NCBI GenBank assembly: GCA_963854835.1
Contig: OY978528.1
Span: 40,346,960-40,410,959 of the forward strand
Source of the DNA: Megamerina dolium
Lineage: Eukaryota > Arthropoda > Insecta > Diptera > Megamerinidae
Direction: 5' to 3'
Length of the DNA stretch: 64,000 nucleotides
The translations under genes were made by a program, and so were the position numbers. The notes below the pieces were generated by a model. It saw nothing but the letters and a program-made list of their open reading frames with translations, made no database searches and was not told the DNA's origin. Positions 1-10,626 of this stretch are shown in pieces; within the stretch, counting starts at the first letter, position 1; every line of letters starts with the position of its first letter.

Positions 1-2690
1 GTTCGCACAATTTTCGAAAACTTATTTCTCATTCCTATGGTAATCTGCGATCGAAATAAAGTGGTTCTACTTGAAATTTTAAGGTAGATATGGCAATTGA
101 CAATTTCAAAAACTTCTGTAATTAGGGGCTTGGCACATCTGGCTCTTGTATAATTATTTCCATTAGTAATTGTAAAAAACAAAAATTCAGTAAACTATGA
201 TGATTTAGAGTTTTAATGTGATGCATGAAATAGTGGTATTACCCACCTTAAAATTATTCTGTATTTTAAATATTATTGTCCTACTCAATATTAAATAGGC
301 TATGACGGTATTGAATTTAAAAATCTTTAAAGGCTTTGTATGACAGCTACATTAAATAGTAGGATTGGCTTAGCCATATCTTGTCAGATTATTATTCAGT
401 ACAATCTGTAGATTAAATTTTACTATTTAGATGGCACATTAACGATTAAAATTGCTTAAAAGTCATTTCGAGATAAGTCAACTACCACCTGTATGTATGT
501 GGCTGTTGATCGATCATATTCATTCGTAATAGCGGACGTAACATTAGGTCGTACATAAATATCTGATGCATTTCGCTGAAATTTCTCAACAAAATGTTCA
601 AGTTTTGGTGTGCACCTGGGTGGTGAATGACAGGCGATGCGATGGAGAGATCTTAAATCGACATTTTATATCGACAACCAAGGCGATGTTTATTAAGAAT
701 AGAAATACTTTTTTATATCTTTGAAACTTCCTTCTAGTGGTCACAAACTTCTATTTCAATATCAATAGTTATCAGTAATTATATTTTAATTTTTTGATAT
801 GAAATGAAAAATAAAAATGCAAAAATAATCTACATAAAAACAATAATTCCCCCATAGGCGCACTGCTTGCTACAGCCAACAATCTATGTACATACCATAC
901 ATAGCAGACATGTTATCAACCCTGTCACCTTTTGTAGTGAAACCAAAGCGGATATGCCTGCACACGTTTAACCTTTGAACTTGGTGCAATATAACTGTTC
1001 CATACTTATATAAACTAATCGAACATATACAAGCTTGATAATATACAATAAATAACAACGACTACAACTATATTGAGAAAATAAATAATAGCTGCATTCT
1101 TTTGTAAGTGAGTTGCAAAAGTACACTAACTCGCATAAAACTTCACTTTTACTTGAACATAATTTTCCTTTAGTTAGCAACGCTGGTGTTATATATGGTT
1201 GTTCATGAAATTTATAAACGAAATAAAAACAAAAAAGAAGCAATTCTGCGGATTCTCTGGAAAATATATTCGTTTATTTAAAATAAATTTTGATTTGCAC
1301 TTACTTTGTTTTGCTTATTTTTGTATATTTACAAAAATTTGACGTGTTGTTGAAATTTTCCAAGCACATTCCAATAGCCTATTCACAATAGTGCTGTTTT
1401 TTTACTTTGCAACACATAACTCAGGTCGATTAAAATATAAGCTAGTTCAATTGAACTCGGTTCCAAGCAAGGCCATGTCGCTTATTTCTGTTGTTGCTTT
1501 GCATGCAAATAAGCGAGTGTTATTTTACAACTCGCGTACAAAAGAACGCAGCTAATAATGACGACGATGACGAATGCTCAAGAAAATATTCAGTCACATA
1601 CCATACATACATACTATAAAGTAGTAGTAGTAAGCTGATGTAGTATTTAGGTATAGCTAGAACACCATAACTCGTATTTATAAGAGGAGTGAGTACAGCT
1701 CACATTTTAACGAATCTGTCAACCTTCTGACTTGGAAAAGATTTATGCATCGAATTATGTACTATAATATAATATATGTATATGTAATATAGGCAAAACA
1801 TGAGCAAAGTGAAAAGAGTGCTTGCGCGTAAACCAGCCATCAATTGAGGTGCAGTTAACAAATTGTTAAAATATTATATTACACATACACTCCATATGAT
1901 CGTTATGCAAATTGCGCTTTCGTACTATTTTTACGAGTTTTATGGATGCATGTAAGTAAGTACTCGTACTCGTACTCGCACATACTACTACGTCATTTAC
2001 ATTTAAGCATTTAGGCATAAGGCCTAAAAGCATTTAAAAATGATGCATTTTTAATATGAGGCTGCGCGAATGTGTGAGTGTATTTTTGCATTGCCTTCAT
2101 ACATTGATAAATTTTCATTTATCGTTCGCACAGAATATAATAAAACAACTAAAATATGCGTCGTCGTCGTCGTCTTTAAAACACCGCCGCCTTCTATTGG
2201 TGCGATTGTTTTCTTCGTTCTTGCATTTATAAATTTTATTCCAAATCACTTACATTAGATCGATTCGAATGCTTAGAGTATGATATTTTTCAGCTCCCAA
2301 AAGCCAAAAATAAAAAATCATTATTCATTATCCAATTTGTGTGATGCCCACAACATATGTGAATGTGAAGAAGCAGTTACCTGGTGATACCCTGTTATAT
2401 AACATGGCCCCTATGGTACCTTCTCCCTACTTAGCAGTGAACTGAGATTGTGGAGCTCAGGCAGTCTCATACATCTATTAACGGTGCTGAATATGAATAG
2501 AATTAGAGAGGAAGAGTGAGAGAGAGGTACTAAAAGAGAGTGTGAGTCCATCTTACATCGCAATGGGCTTTTTGCTACAATTACCTCAATCCTTGCAACT
2601 AGCAGAGGGAAACTTAGAAGAACTTAGACATTATTTAAGGAAAGAGAAAATATTGTTTCGAGGTTATTCAAAGGCTTAGATAAATATGAA
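1..2690. other. AT-rich DNA, no gene recognised
   Basis: Both strands carry only short open frames of low-complexity composition with no recognisable motif. Short patches of simple sequence (for example GTCGTC near 2160) and many TATG/CATA words are present. I see no TE protein remnant, tRNA or conserved exon here. An intron or intergenic role is inference. Confidence 0.6.
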
Positions 2691-3189
2691 TTCTCGCAAT
2701 CAGCTCAAACGCTAGATTTTGACCGATAATATTTGAAATATTCGCCGTGAAAAATTGCAAAAATTCTATGCGGACGATGCTCTACAAAACATTCAGTAAC
2801 TGGTTAATCAAATTTCATCCTGAAGGCCAGCAGAGGCTGATGACGCCAGGGTAAAGGCATTGATCGTAATACAGGCGCGAAATATTCATAACGCGACTAG
2901 TACATTAAGATGGTAGAATCCACCACCACACTCTCTATTTGTGTTGCTTATATCCTCAAAGGTGCTCATCTCATTAATCGCATCAACATCTGCGATACCC
3001 AATACTTCTACCCTAACAAAAACGACCCGCTATTAGAGCTCATTGTACTCATGTTATATGCTAGTTATAAAAATGCTATTCAAATGATTTCCAAAGTCGA
3101 ATTTCATCCAAGTAAGGGTGTCGTGGTTTTCAAGCTTCTACCTTGGATCTAGACGGAGGTGTATTATGGTTGATTTGAATAAATCTCTT

Positions 3190-3345
3190 GCGAACAAATT
3201 TTTAGAAATCTTGGATGGAAAGTTTTGTCTCTCTCATTATATTCACCAGACCTTGCAACATTCGACTACCGTTTAGCTCTTTCCTTACAAAGCAACTGTA
3301 ATGGTAGATTATTTGATTTTCATTTGCATATATCTCATCCAATTC
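3190..3345 (+). pseudogene. mariner transposase C-terminal scrap
   Basis: Translation gives a LGWKVLS...YSPDLATFDYRLALSLQ-like string followed by CNGRLF. This matches the mariner transposase stretch around the third catalytic aspartate (family form YSPDLAPSDYHLF...SLQ). The aspartate of the DY pair is present but P-S is replaced by T-F. Neither the N-terminal DNA-binding region nor a TIR could be traced. The rest of 2700-3420 may hold more of the same copy, but I cannot support it. This is an old, short relic identified by one motif, so confidence is moderate. Confidence 0.5.
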
Positions 3346-3876
3346 ATTGCTTTACGAGCATGGAAACTTTGAATTTCCAGAAAGTTGGAAGAAAAGTCAA
3401 ACATTAAAATGGCTAGGATCACAATAATTGAACTTTGTTCTATAAATTAATATGAAAATGAGCCTTAGCAATCACCACAAAAATGTGTCAGAGTTGCAAA
3501 CATATTTGTACTCGTCTAATATACACATATATTTTTTAGCTGAAAGTGTTTTCAAGCGATTTCTAGACTTGGCAACTATACTTAGACACCTGTGTGTTGC
3601 ATTCACCTCTTTGTTGCGCATGCATGTGTTGGTGTTGTTTTATTAGTAGATACTCGTCGTACTTGTACATACTTGTACATAGTTTCATAAAGCGTGCACA
3701 CTAAGATCCGTTCATCATTCAATGCCTACTCGCGTGAGTTGTAACACTTGTATTCATACCGATAATGATAATGATGGTGTTGGTGGTGGTGGTTGGTACC
3801 GGCATGTAATTAGCAAAAGTTGCAACAGTAGTATTTATATGTTGATATGTAGCATGTAATTAAAAAAAAAACAGAG

Positions 3877-3890
<14 letters not shown>

Positions 3891-3949
<59 letters not shown>
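3891..3949. repeat. (TA)n microsatellite, left of SINE
   Basis: About 59 bp of alternating TA follow a short A-run. With the tract at 4313-4398 it brackets the SINE, so the SINE either landed inside a TA tract or the tracts grew from its target duplication. Confidence 0.9.
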
Positions 3950-3951
<2 letters not shown>

Positions 3952-3955
<4 letters not shown>

Positions 3956-4309
3956 AATAAATATGTGGCACTTAAAGCCCCAAAGGGCTCATTGGCCGAG
4001 CTTCTCTTCCATTACTGTTGTGCGTCTTAAATTTTGGACAGTATTAGAATGGACCTACTTATTTTAGCCGGTTCCGAACGGCAGAACACTTGTGACATCA
4101 CTTTTTCTGAGCTTTGTCACAGAGTTCTTTTTAGAAGCGTTTTCATGGCAAGTTGTTACTGTCGGAAGAATTGCCAATTGCTTGCCGACAGGTGGGTACC
4201 GTTCGAAAGAAAAATCTTTTCGATATTAAATTTATTATGCATCAGCCGGGTATTGAACCACGACCTACAGATCAGAAGGCGAACACACTAACCACTGAGC
4301 TACGGCACC

Positions 4310-4312
<3 letters not shown>
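3952..4312 (-). mobile_element. tRNA-derived SINE, copy 1
   Basis: On the minus strand the element begins GGGTGCCGTAGCTCAGTGG at about 4310 and reads as a tRNA-like head. The A-box-like TAGCTCAGTGGTT lies at 4290-4302 and the B-box-like GGTTCAATACC at 4249-4259, at normal tRNA spacing. A roughly 240-bp non-tRNA body follows and ends in CCACATATTTATTTATTTTA, a simple (ATTT)-like tail rather than poly(A). A second copy at 33396-33745 shares the head, body and tail at roughly 98% by eye, which defines a family. No protein is encoded. SINEs of this kind are transcribed by RNA polymerase III and mobilised by a LINE in trans; which LINE cannot be read here. The A and B boxes of this copy look intact, so it may be the more transcribable of the two. 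Confidence 0.85.

Positions 4313-4398
<86 letters not shown>
4313..4398. repeat. (TA)n microsatellite, right of SINE
   Basis: About 85 bp of nearly pure TA abut the 5' end of the SINE (minus-strand orientation). Confidence 0.9.
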
Positions 4399-4402
<4 letters not shown>

Positions 4403-4839
4403 AATGCACCGAAAAATTAACCTTTCGCCAATTACTTAACTAGTTATTGGTATTGCAATTGCAACAAGTTCATTATTTTATTACAGTTGAGAGATTCTCT
4501 AGAACTTAGTACCTTCAGAAGGCGATCGATTTTCTTAATCGTCGGCGTCTAATATCGGGCACCGAAAACAATATCTTCTTGGCTGGAGTATATTCTTTCA
4601 TTCGATCGATAAGTTCGATCACACCAGTTGTTTTCTAATGTGATTGTATTGTCTTATAGATTAAACATCTTAAGATTGAACATTATTGTCATTTTCGTTT
4701 TTGAAAAAAAGTTTCACTTGTCATTTTCTTAGTGTGTACTTCCCGTTTAGGAAAGGGAGCCCAAAATTTAGACACCCATATCTAAGGTATATTTTGCGCT
4801 TACTTAGCCAAAATTAAAGCCTTATCTTTGCACGATCTC

Positions 4840-5415
4840 CAACGAATTATTAAAATAGACTGAAGCATTGAGACAAACTCAAAGCACTCAAGCGACAAAT
4901 GTCGGGGTACCTCGGCCATGCCTCATCATCGACGGCCAAGTGGAGTCTTCATGGCGGTAAGATCTTGCTGTGTATTTAGTGGGACAATGTGGGTGTGGTG
5001 TATTATGAGCTATTTAAATCAAGTCAAACGATCACGGGGCACCTGCACCGATGACAATTGATGCATTTGAGTCGAACATTGTGAGAAAAACGCCACAATA
5101 AGCCGACAAACTTATTTTACAGCATGATAATGCTCAGTCACATGTTGCGGCTCCTGTTAAAACGTTCTTAGAAACGCTCAAATGTGAAGTCCTTCCCTTT
5201 ACCTTACCATTATAACTTCCGATCGATGACACACGGCCTGGAAGAACAGTGGTTCCATTCTTCGAAGAAGCCAAAAATTTGGTCGATTCATGGATTGCCT
5301 CAAAACATGTCGAATTCTTTTGACGCGGAATCCGTATGGTGGCAGATATGTATATCCAAATGTTCATAATAAATTTTCAGTTTTCGAAAATAAACCGCAC
5401 GAACTTATTTATACT
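4840..5415 (+). pseudogene. mariner transposase remnant
   Basis: Broken frames read, in order: a VWWDNVGVVYYE-like block near 4987, an L-Q-H-D-N-A-Q-S-H-V block near 5122 (the second catalytic Asp of the mariner D,D34D triad), KTFLETLKCEVLP, then a damaged third-Asp region. The C-terminal HVEFF.RGIRMVADMYIQ and INRTNLFI strings are typical of mariner ends. Several stops and frameshifts lie between blocks. The N-terminal DNA-binding half and both TIRs are not recognisable. This is a dead mariner, distinct from the copies at 5.9, 45.4 and 56.5 kb. Confidence 0.8.
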
Positions 5416-5885
5416 GCCAATATTTAGGATGAAGTTTCAAATGTGAATTCGAAGAAGTGAACCACAATAAGGTTGTGACATATGAATATCATTTAAAATG
5501 ATATTTAGAAACGCAAGAGCTCCGTCAGCCGTCAAAGCTGAGCGTCATTAAAAAAATGCAACCCAAGGGAGGCTCCTTTACAAAATGAATGCAAAAAGTA
5601 CATGAACATAAACTCTCTCCTAGTTAGTACAATTATACTCCACTTGACCCTAGAAATGTAATGATTCCATTTTGATCAAATGAATATGTTTTTGGAATAA
5701 GACCATACTCCTCTTCACCAAAGAGCAAATAATTACGAATTCTTTATAGTCCAGGCATTCGTAGCAGTCAGCTTTGGGATGATTTGTATTAAGCTGAGTG
5801 AAGCAAAATGATCTGATTTAAATTTGTGAAACTATCTGGTATTTTATGAGCAACTATATCGTAAGAGGAATACAAAATAAATATA

Positions 5886-7063
5886 CGAGGGCAGTCCCAG
5901 AACGATTTGACATATAGATGGCGGCAGTAGTTTGAAAAAAATTACTTTGGTGAAAAGTGGCAACCTTATAAAACATATGATTTAAGTTTCAAGGCAGCAC
6001 GTTATTTAGTATTTTTTTTGGAGCTATCTAAAGTTAACGACTTCAGTGAATTTGTAAACATGGAAAAAATTGGTCACCGTTATGTAATTCAATACTTCCA
6101 TTTGAAAGGTTTCAGTCCAACGAATATTAAAGTCGAACAAGATTCTACTCTGGGGGAGTCCATAAAATATTGGGTGGCAGAGTTTAAACGAAGTCGTAGG
6201 AGCTGCCAAGACTAACATCGTAGTGGTCGATCAATTGAGGTGGCCACGCCAGAAACGCCGTCTGAAGTGCGGGAACTAGGTGAAATTACAGGCATTTCAA
6301 AAAGTGATATACATCATACACTGACCGAAAACTTGGAGATGAAAAAGGTGTTTGCAAGATGGGTGCCGCGTTTGCTCACAATAAAACAAAAACAACGTCG
6401 TGAAGATGTTTTTATAGAGTGTTTGGCGATGTTTCGTAACATGGGTCCACCACTTCACACCTGAGACAAAGGAGGAGTCAACACAATGGACTGAAGGGGG
6501 AGAATCGTGTCCAAAGATGGCGAAGACAGTTCCATCTGCAGTCAAAGTTATGGCGTCTGCTTTTGGGATGCACGTGGGATAATTTTTATTGATTACCTTC
6601 AAGAAGGAAAAACAATCAATGGCGAGTATTATGCTAATTTGTTGCAGCGTCTAAGTGATGAAATTAAAAAAAGACCACATTCGATGAAAAAGAAAGTGTT
6701 GTTTCATTAAGACAATGCACCAGTTCACACATCCGCTATTGCGATGGCCAAAATAAAGCTCGAATTGCTTCAGCACGCACCTTATTCGCCAGATTTAGCT
6801 CCTTCGGATTATTTTCTATTTCCAAATTTGAAAAAATGGCTTGGTGGTAGAAGATTTGCACACAATGAAGAGGTGGAGTCTTCGGTATATGGCTATTTTA
6901 ATGAGCTGGACAGTTTATACTATAAACAGGGTATCGAAACTATAGAATATCGCTGGGAAAAGTATATAGAGCTAAAAGGAGATTATGTTGAGAAATGAAG
7001 AACAATTTTCGCAAATTTGTTGTGTTTTCTTTGTTAGGTTGGGTAGTTCTGGGACCGCCCTCG
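5886..7063 (+). mobile_element. mariner element with both TIRs, inactive
   Basis: A 1,178-bp element is flanked by TA duplications at 5884-5885 and 7064-7065. The left end reads CGAGGGCAGTCCCAGAAC. The reverse complement of the right end reads CGAGGGCGGTCCCAGAAC, giving 17 of 18 matches before the arms diverge. Size, TA target site and encoded transposase fit the mariner family. The ends differ from the other mariners in this window, so this is a separate lineage. Confidence 0.92.
6060..6998 (+). pseudogene. mariner transposase (degraded)
   Basis: The N-terminal helix-turn-helix region is visible (MEKIGHRYVIQYFHLKG..., then a conserved KYWVAEFKR). It is followed by SGRSIEVATPETPSEVR, an IIFIDYLQEGKTINGEYY block, an H-stop-D-N-A-P-V-H block near 6709 and YSPDLAPSDYFLF near 6784. 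There are at least four in-frame stops (for example near 6213, 6462 and 6708) and probable frameshifts near 6490. Only 31 residues separate the second and third catalytic aspartates instead of 34. An in-frame loss of three codons therefore adds to the damage. Non-functional. Confidence 0.88.
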
Positions 7064-7266
7064 TATGTATAATAAGAATACAAGTGAATATGCAGAAATC
7101 ATTCATACTACACGTTTTTGTAATCGAAACCCAATTTTAGAGTTGTTGCAATTCATGTCAGAAATTTATATCAATAATGCATCCATATTATTGTAATTAA
7201 AATTTTAATTTAGATTAATATTTATTACTAAAAATTTACTAATTTAAAACAAAGTTTAATCGTTAC

Positions 7267-7298
<32 letters not shown>

Positions 7299-7300
7299 CA
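7267..7300. repeat. (TTA)n microsatellite
   Basis: About 11 TTA/ATT units; a similar (TTA)n tract of about 9 units is at 7598-7625. Confidence 0.85.
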
Positions 7301-7823
7301 GTATTATTTGTTATTTCTAAATATGTAATTAGAAATTGCATGATCGCATGCTAGTAATTTGTGATGAAAACTTTTACAATTATTAAATATTTTTTATTTG
7401 TTTTTTGTTTGTTATTTTTTGTTTTGTTTTGTTATTTCATCATGCGATCCGATGCGGACGATATATGGTCTTGAGACTCAAGTACATACTGGCTTGCCAT
7501 CAACATGTAACTATATACAACAAATAATGAAATGCAACCGAAGTAGTAGGCAATGTACTACACCCAGCAAGATCATCATGGTTGAGCGAGTGATCTTTTA
7601 TTATTATTATTATTATTATTATTAGTGTGTTACGGCTTACTCATGGCATTCATATAGTCGTATACTTACCATATGACGATATTTAGGTATGTATGTAGAA
7701 TTATTATTATGTTTTTATTATTATTTTTATTTTTCCTTGTGCAAGAAAGCGTGGGATGTGGCAGGTGGTTGTTTTGATGATCATATGCAAGCCATTCATG
7801 ATGTGCATTACACATCAGTATTA

Positions 7824-10626
7824 TTATACCCTGCATAATGCAATATGCATGGTATATTCATTTCGGTCAGATGTTTGTGTCCACTTGAAGGAATCTCCGG
7901 AGATATAGACATGGATATATATTCGTGATCAGCGTCGATTAAATTTTCGATTTAACGATGTCCGTCCGTCCGTCCGTCCGTCTGTCTGGCTGGTTCGCAC
8001 GATAACTTGAGTAAATATTGAGCTATTTCGATGAAATTTGGCATAAGTAATCTATGATCCAAGGGTACGGAGGGGATTGATATTGGGCATGATCGGTCAA
8101 TAACCACGCCCATTCACCCAACCACCAAGCATTCAAAGCGACTAACCTCGAAATTTTCAAAATCTTTAACTTCCTATAACTCACACAATATACCACTTGG
8201 GACAACAATATTTTGCACATAGTTATATTATACTACTATATAACCTCACTAAAAGTGGATGAGCCACGCCTACTTTCTAGCGTAGCTCCCATACAAAGTG
8301 TCTGTACTTCTTTTAAATTGAAACTGCTGTAACTTCTACAATCTTCTGTCTAGAATAACCATAATTGACACTTAGATTAACACGGTAGTCGGAAATAATA
8401 TGGCAGAAAATCAATGTGCCATGCCCACTCCTTTTTGGGTCTCCCATACAAAGTTGCGGAAATTAAAAAAAATGTTACCGGTTATAACTTGCAAACTATT
8501 CAGCGTAGAATAACGAGATTTAAGGTGTGGATTAGTATTGTACGAGCAACTAGGCTCACAGAAAATGGGCGCACCACGCCCAGTATTTATCGTAGCCCCC
8601 ATACAAATTTTAAATTGAAACAGCTGTAACTTCGGCAATCTTCTGTGTAGAATAACCATAATTGACACTTAAATTAATATCGTAGTTGGCAAAAATCTGG
8701 CAGAAAATCAGTGTGCCACGCCCACTCCTTCATGGGTCTCCCATACAAAGTCGAGTGAATTAAACTAAAATTTTAAGCTCCATAGCTTACAAACCATTTA
8801 GCCTAGGACAACGAGACTTAGGGTATGGATTAGTATTGTACGAGCAACTAGGCTCACAGAAAATGGGCGCACCACGCCCAGTGTTTATCGTAGCCCCCAT
8901 AAAAATTTTAATTTGAAACAGCTGTAACTTCGGCAATCTTCTGTCTAGAATAACCATAATTGACACTTAAATTAATATCGTAGTCGGCAAAAATCTGGCA
9001 GAAAATCAGTGTGCCACGCCCACTACTTCATGAGTCTCCCATACAAAGTCAAGGGAATTAAACTAAAATTTTAAGCTCCATAACTTACAAACCATTTAGC
9101 GTAGGACAACGAGATTTAAGGTATGGATAAGTATTGTACGAGCAACTAGGCTCACAGAAAATGGGCGCACCACGCCCACTGTTTATTGTAGCCCCCATAC
9201 AAATTTTAAATTGAAACAGCTGTAACTTTGGCAATCTTCTGTCTAAAATAACCATAAATGACACTTGGATTAATATCGTAGTCGGAAATAATCTGGCAGA
9301 AAATCAGTGTTCCACATCCACTCCTTCATGGGTCTCCCATACAAAGTCGAAGGAATTAAACTAAAACTTTTAAGCTCCATAACTTACAAACCATTTAGCC
9401 TAGGACAACGAGATTTAAGGTATGGAATAGTATTGTACGAGCAACTAGACTCACTTGAAATAGGCGCTCCACGCCCACTGTTTATTGTAGCCCCCATACA
9501 AATTTTAAATTGAAACAGCTGTAACTTTGGCAATCTTCTGTCTAAAATAACCATAAATGACACTTGGATTAATATCGTAGTCGGAAATAATCTGGCAGAA
9601 AATCAGTGTTCCACATCCACTCCTTCATGGGTCTCCCATACAAAGTCGAAGGAATTAAACTAAAACTTTTAAGCTCCATAACTTACAAACCATTTAGCCT
9701 AGGACAACGAGATTTAAGGTATGGATTAGTATAGGCTCACAGGAAATGGGCGCACCACGCCCACTGTTTATCGTAGCCCCCATACAAATTTTAAATTGAA
9801 ACAGCCGTAACTTCGGCAATCTTCTGTCTAGAATAACCATAATTAACACTTTGATTAATATCATAGTCGGAAATAATCTGGCAAAAAATCAGCGTACCAC
9901 GCCCACTTCTTATTCGGGCTCCCATACAAAGTTGCGAAAATTAAACAAAAATTTTAACCGCCATAACTTACAAACTATTCAGCGTAGAACAACCAGATTG
10001 AAGGTGTGGATTAGTATTGTAGGAACAAATATACCCAAAAGAAATGGGCTAGCGACGCCCATTGTTTATAATGGCTCCCATACAGAATGACTGAATTTCT
10101 TTTAAATTGAGATAGCTGCAGCTTCTGCAATATTCTGTCTAGAACAACCATAATTAATACTTTGGTTAATATGGTAGTCGGAAATAATCTGGCAAAAAAT
10201 CAACATGCCACGCCCACTTCTTAATGGGGCTACCATACAAAGTTACTAAAATTTTAAAAAATTTAAACCGCTATAACTTACGAACTATTCAACGTAGGAC
10301 AAACAAATTTAAGGTGTGGTTTAACATTGAAAAAATAATTGGATTTACAAAAAAGAGGTAAGCCACGCCAACTTTTTATATAGCTCCCATTTTAAGTCTC
10401 GGAATTTTCTTAAAAACCTCCTGTAAATTATCCCTTTTAGAACTCTCATAACATACAAAGTACTTCGTCAAAGTCAACCATATTTCGGGTGTAAATTAGT
10501 AGTATATACAAAAATTGTTTTTCAAAAAGTGGAAATAAAAGAAAAAGATTGATATTCGAGTAAACTTTTTATATATATATCTACATATGCAGGGTATAAT
10601 TTGGTCTGCCCCAGCCGACTGTAAGG
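7824..10626 (+). mobile_element. mini-me-like non-autonomous element, copy a
   Basis: The 5' end TTATACCCTGCATA (7824-7837) is the exact inverse of TATGCAGGGTATAA (10586-10599). After the latter comes TTGGTCTGCCCCAGCCGAC and TGTAAGGAGA plus a T-run, shared with the other copies. Near the 5' end are a conserved core (TATATTCGTGATCAGCGTCG, near 7916) and a GTCC/GTCT tract at 7962-7988. A TA stretch lies near the 3' end. This core plus GTCY plus TA design matches the mini-me elements described from Diptera. Between them sits a large tandem array (separate entry). No protein is encoded. The family name is by architecture and the core, not by a database match. Confidence 0.75.
8270..10400 (+). repeat. 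dimeric tandem array inside mini-me-like copy a
   Basis: The phrase CCCATACAAA or a close variant recurs about 15 times (near 8288, 8443, 8597, 8739, 8897, 9038, 9194, 9336, 9493, 9635, 9778, 9920, 10077, 10229, 10384). Spacings fall mostly between 141 and 158 bp. Two alternating half-units make a higher-order unit of about 299 bp. One type contains CAGCTGTAACTTCGGCAATC and TCTGTCTAGAATAACCAT; the other contains TAACTTACAAACCATTTAGC and AGGACAACGAGATTTAAGG. Positions 9170-9426 and 9469-9725 are identical over 257 bp, so the array has changed copy number recently. Divergence increases toward 10.4 kb. Confidence 0.88.

Noticed and set aside
2700..3180. Upstream extension of the mariner scrap at 3.2 kb
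   Set aside because: A possible DNA-binding-like string near 2780 and a frame at 2910-3152 do not align convincingly with any mariner region.
4249..4310. Possible functional tRNA gene (minus strand)
   Set aside because: The A and B boxes are present, but the anticodon and acceptor stems do not pair well by eye and the sequence continues into a repeated SINE body.
4034..4398. Open frames over the SINE and (TA)n, including a poly-Ile/Tyr tail
   Set aside because: The sequence is fully explained by the SINE and the microsatellite.
7962..7988. CRISPR-like short repeats (GTCC tract)
   Set aside because: It is a simple GTCY microsatellite belonging to the mini-me-like core, with no spacers. The array at 8270-10400 has no unique spacers either.
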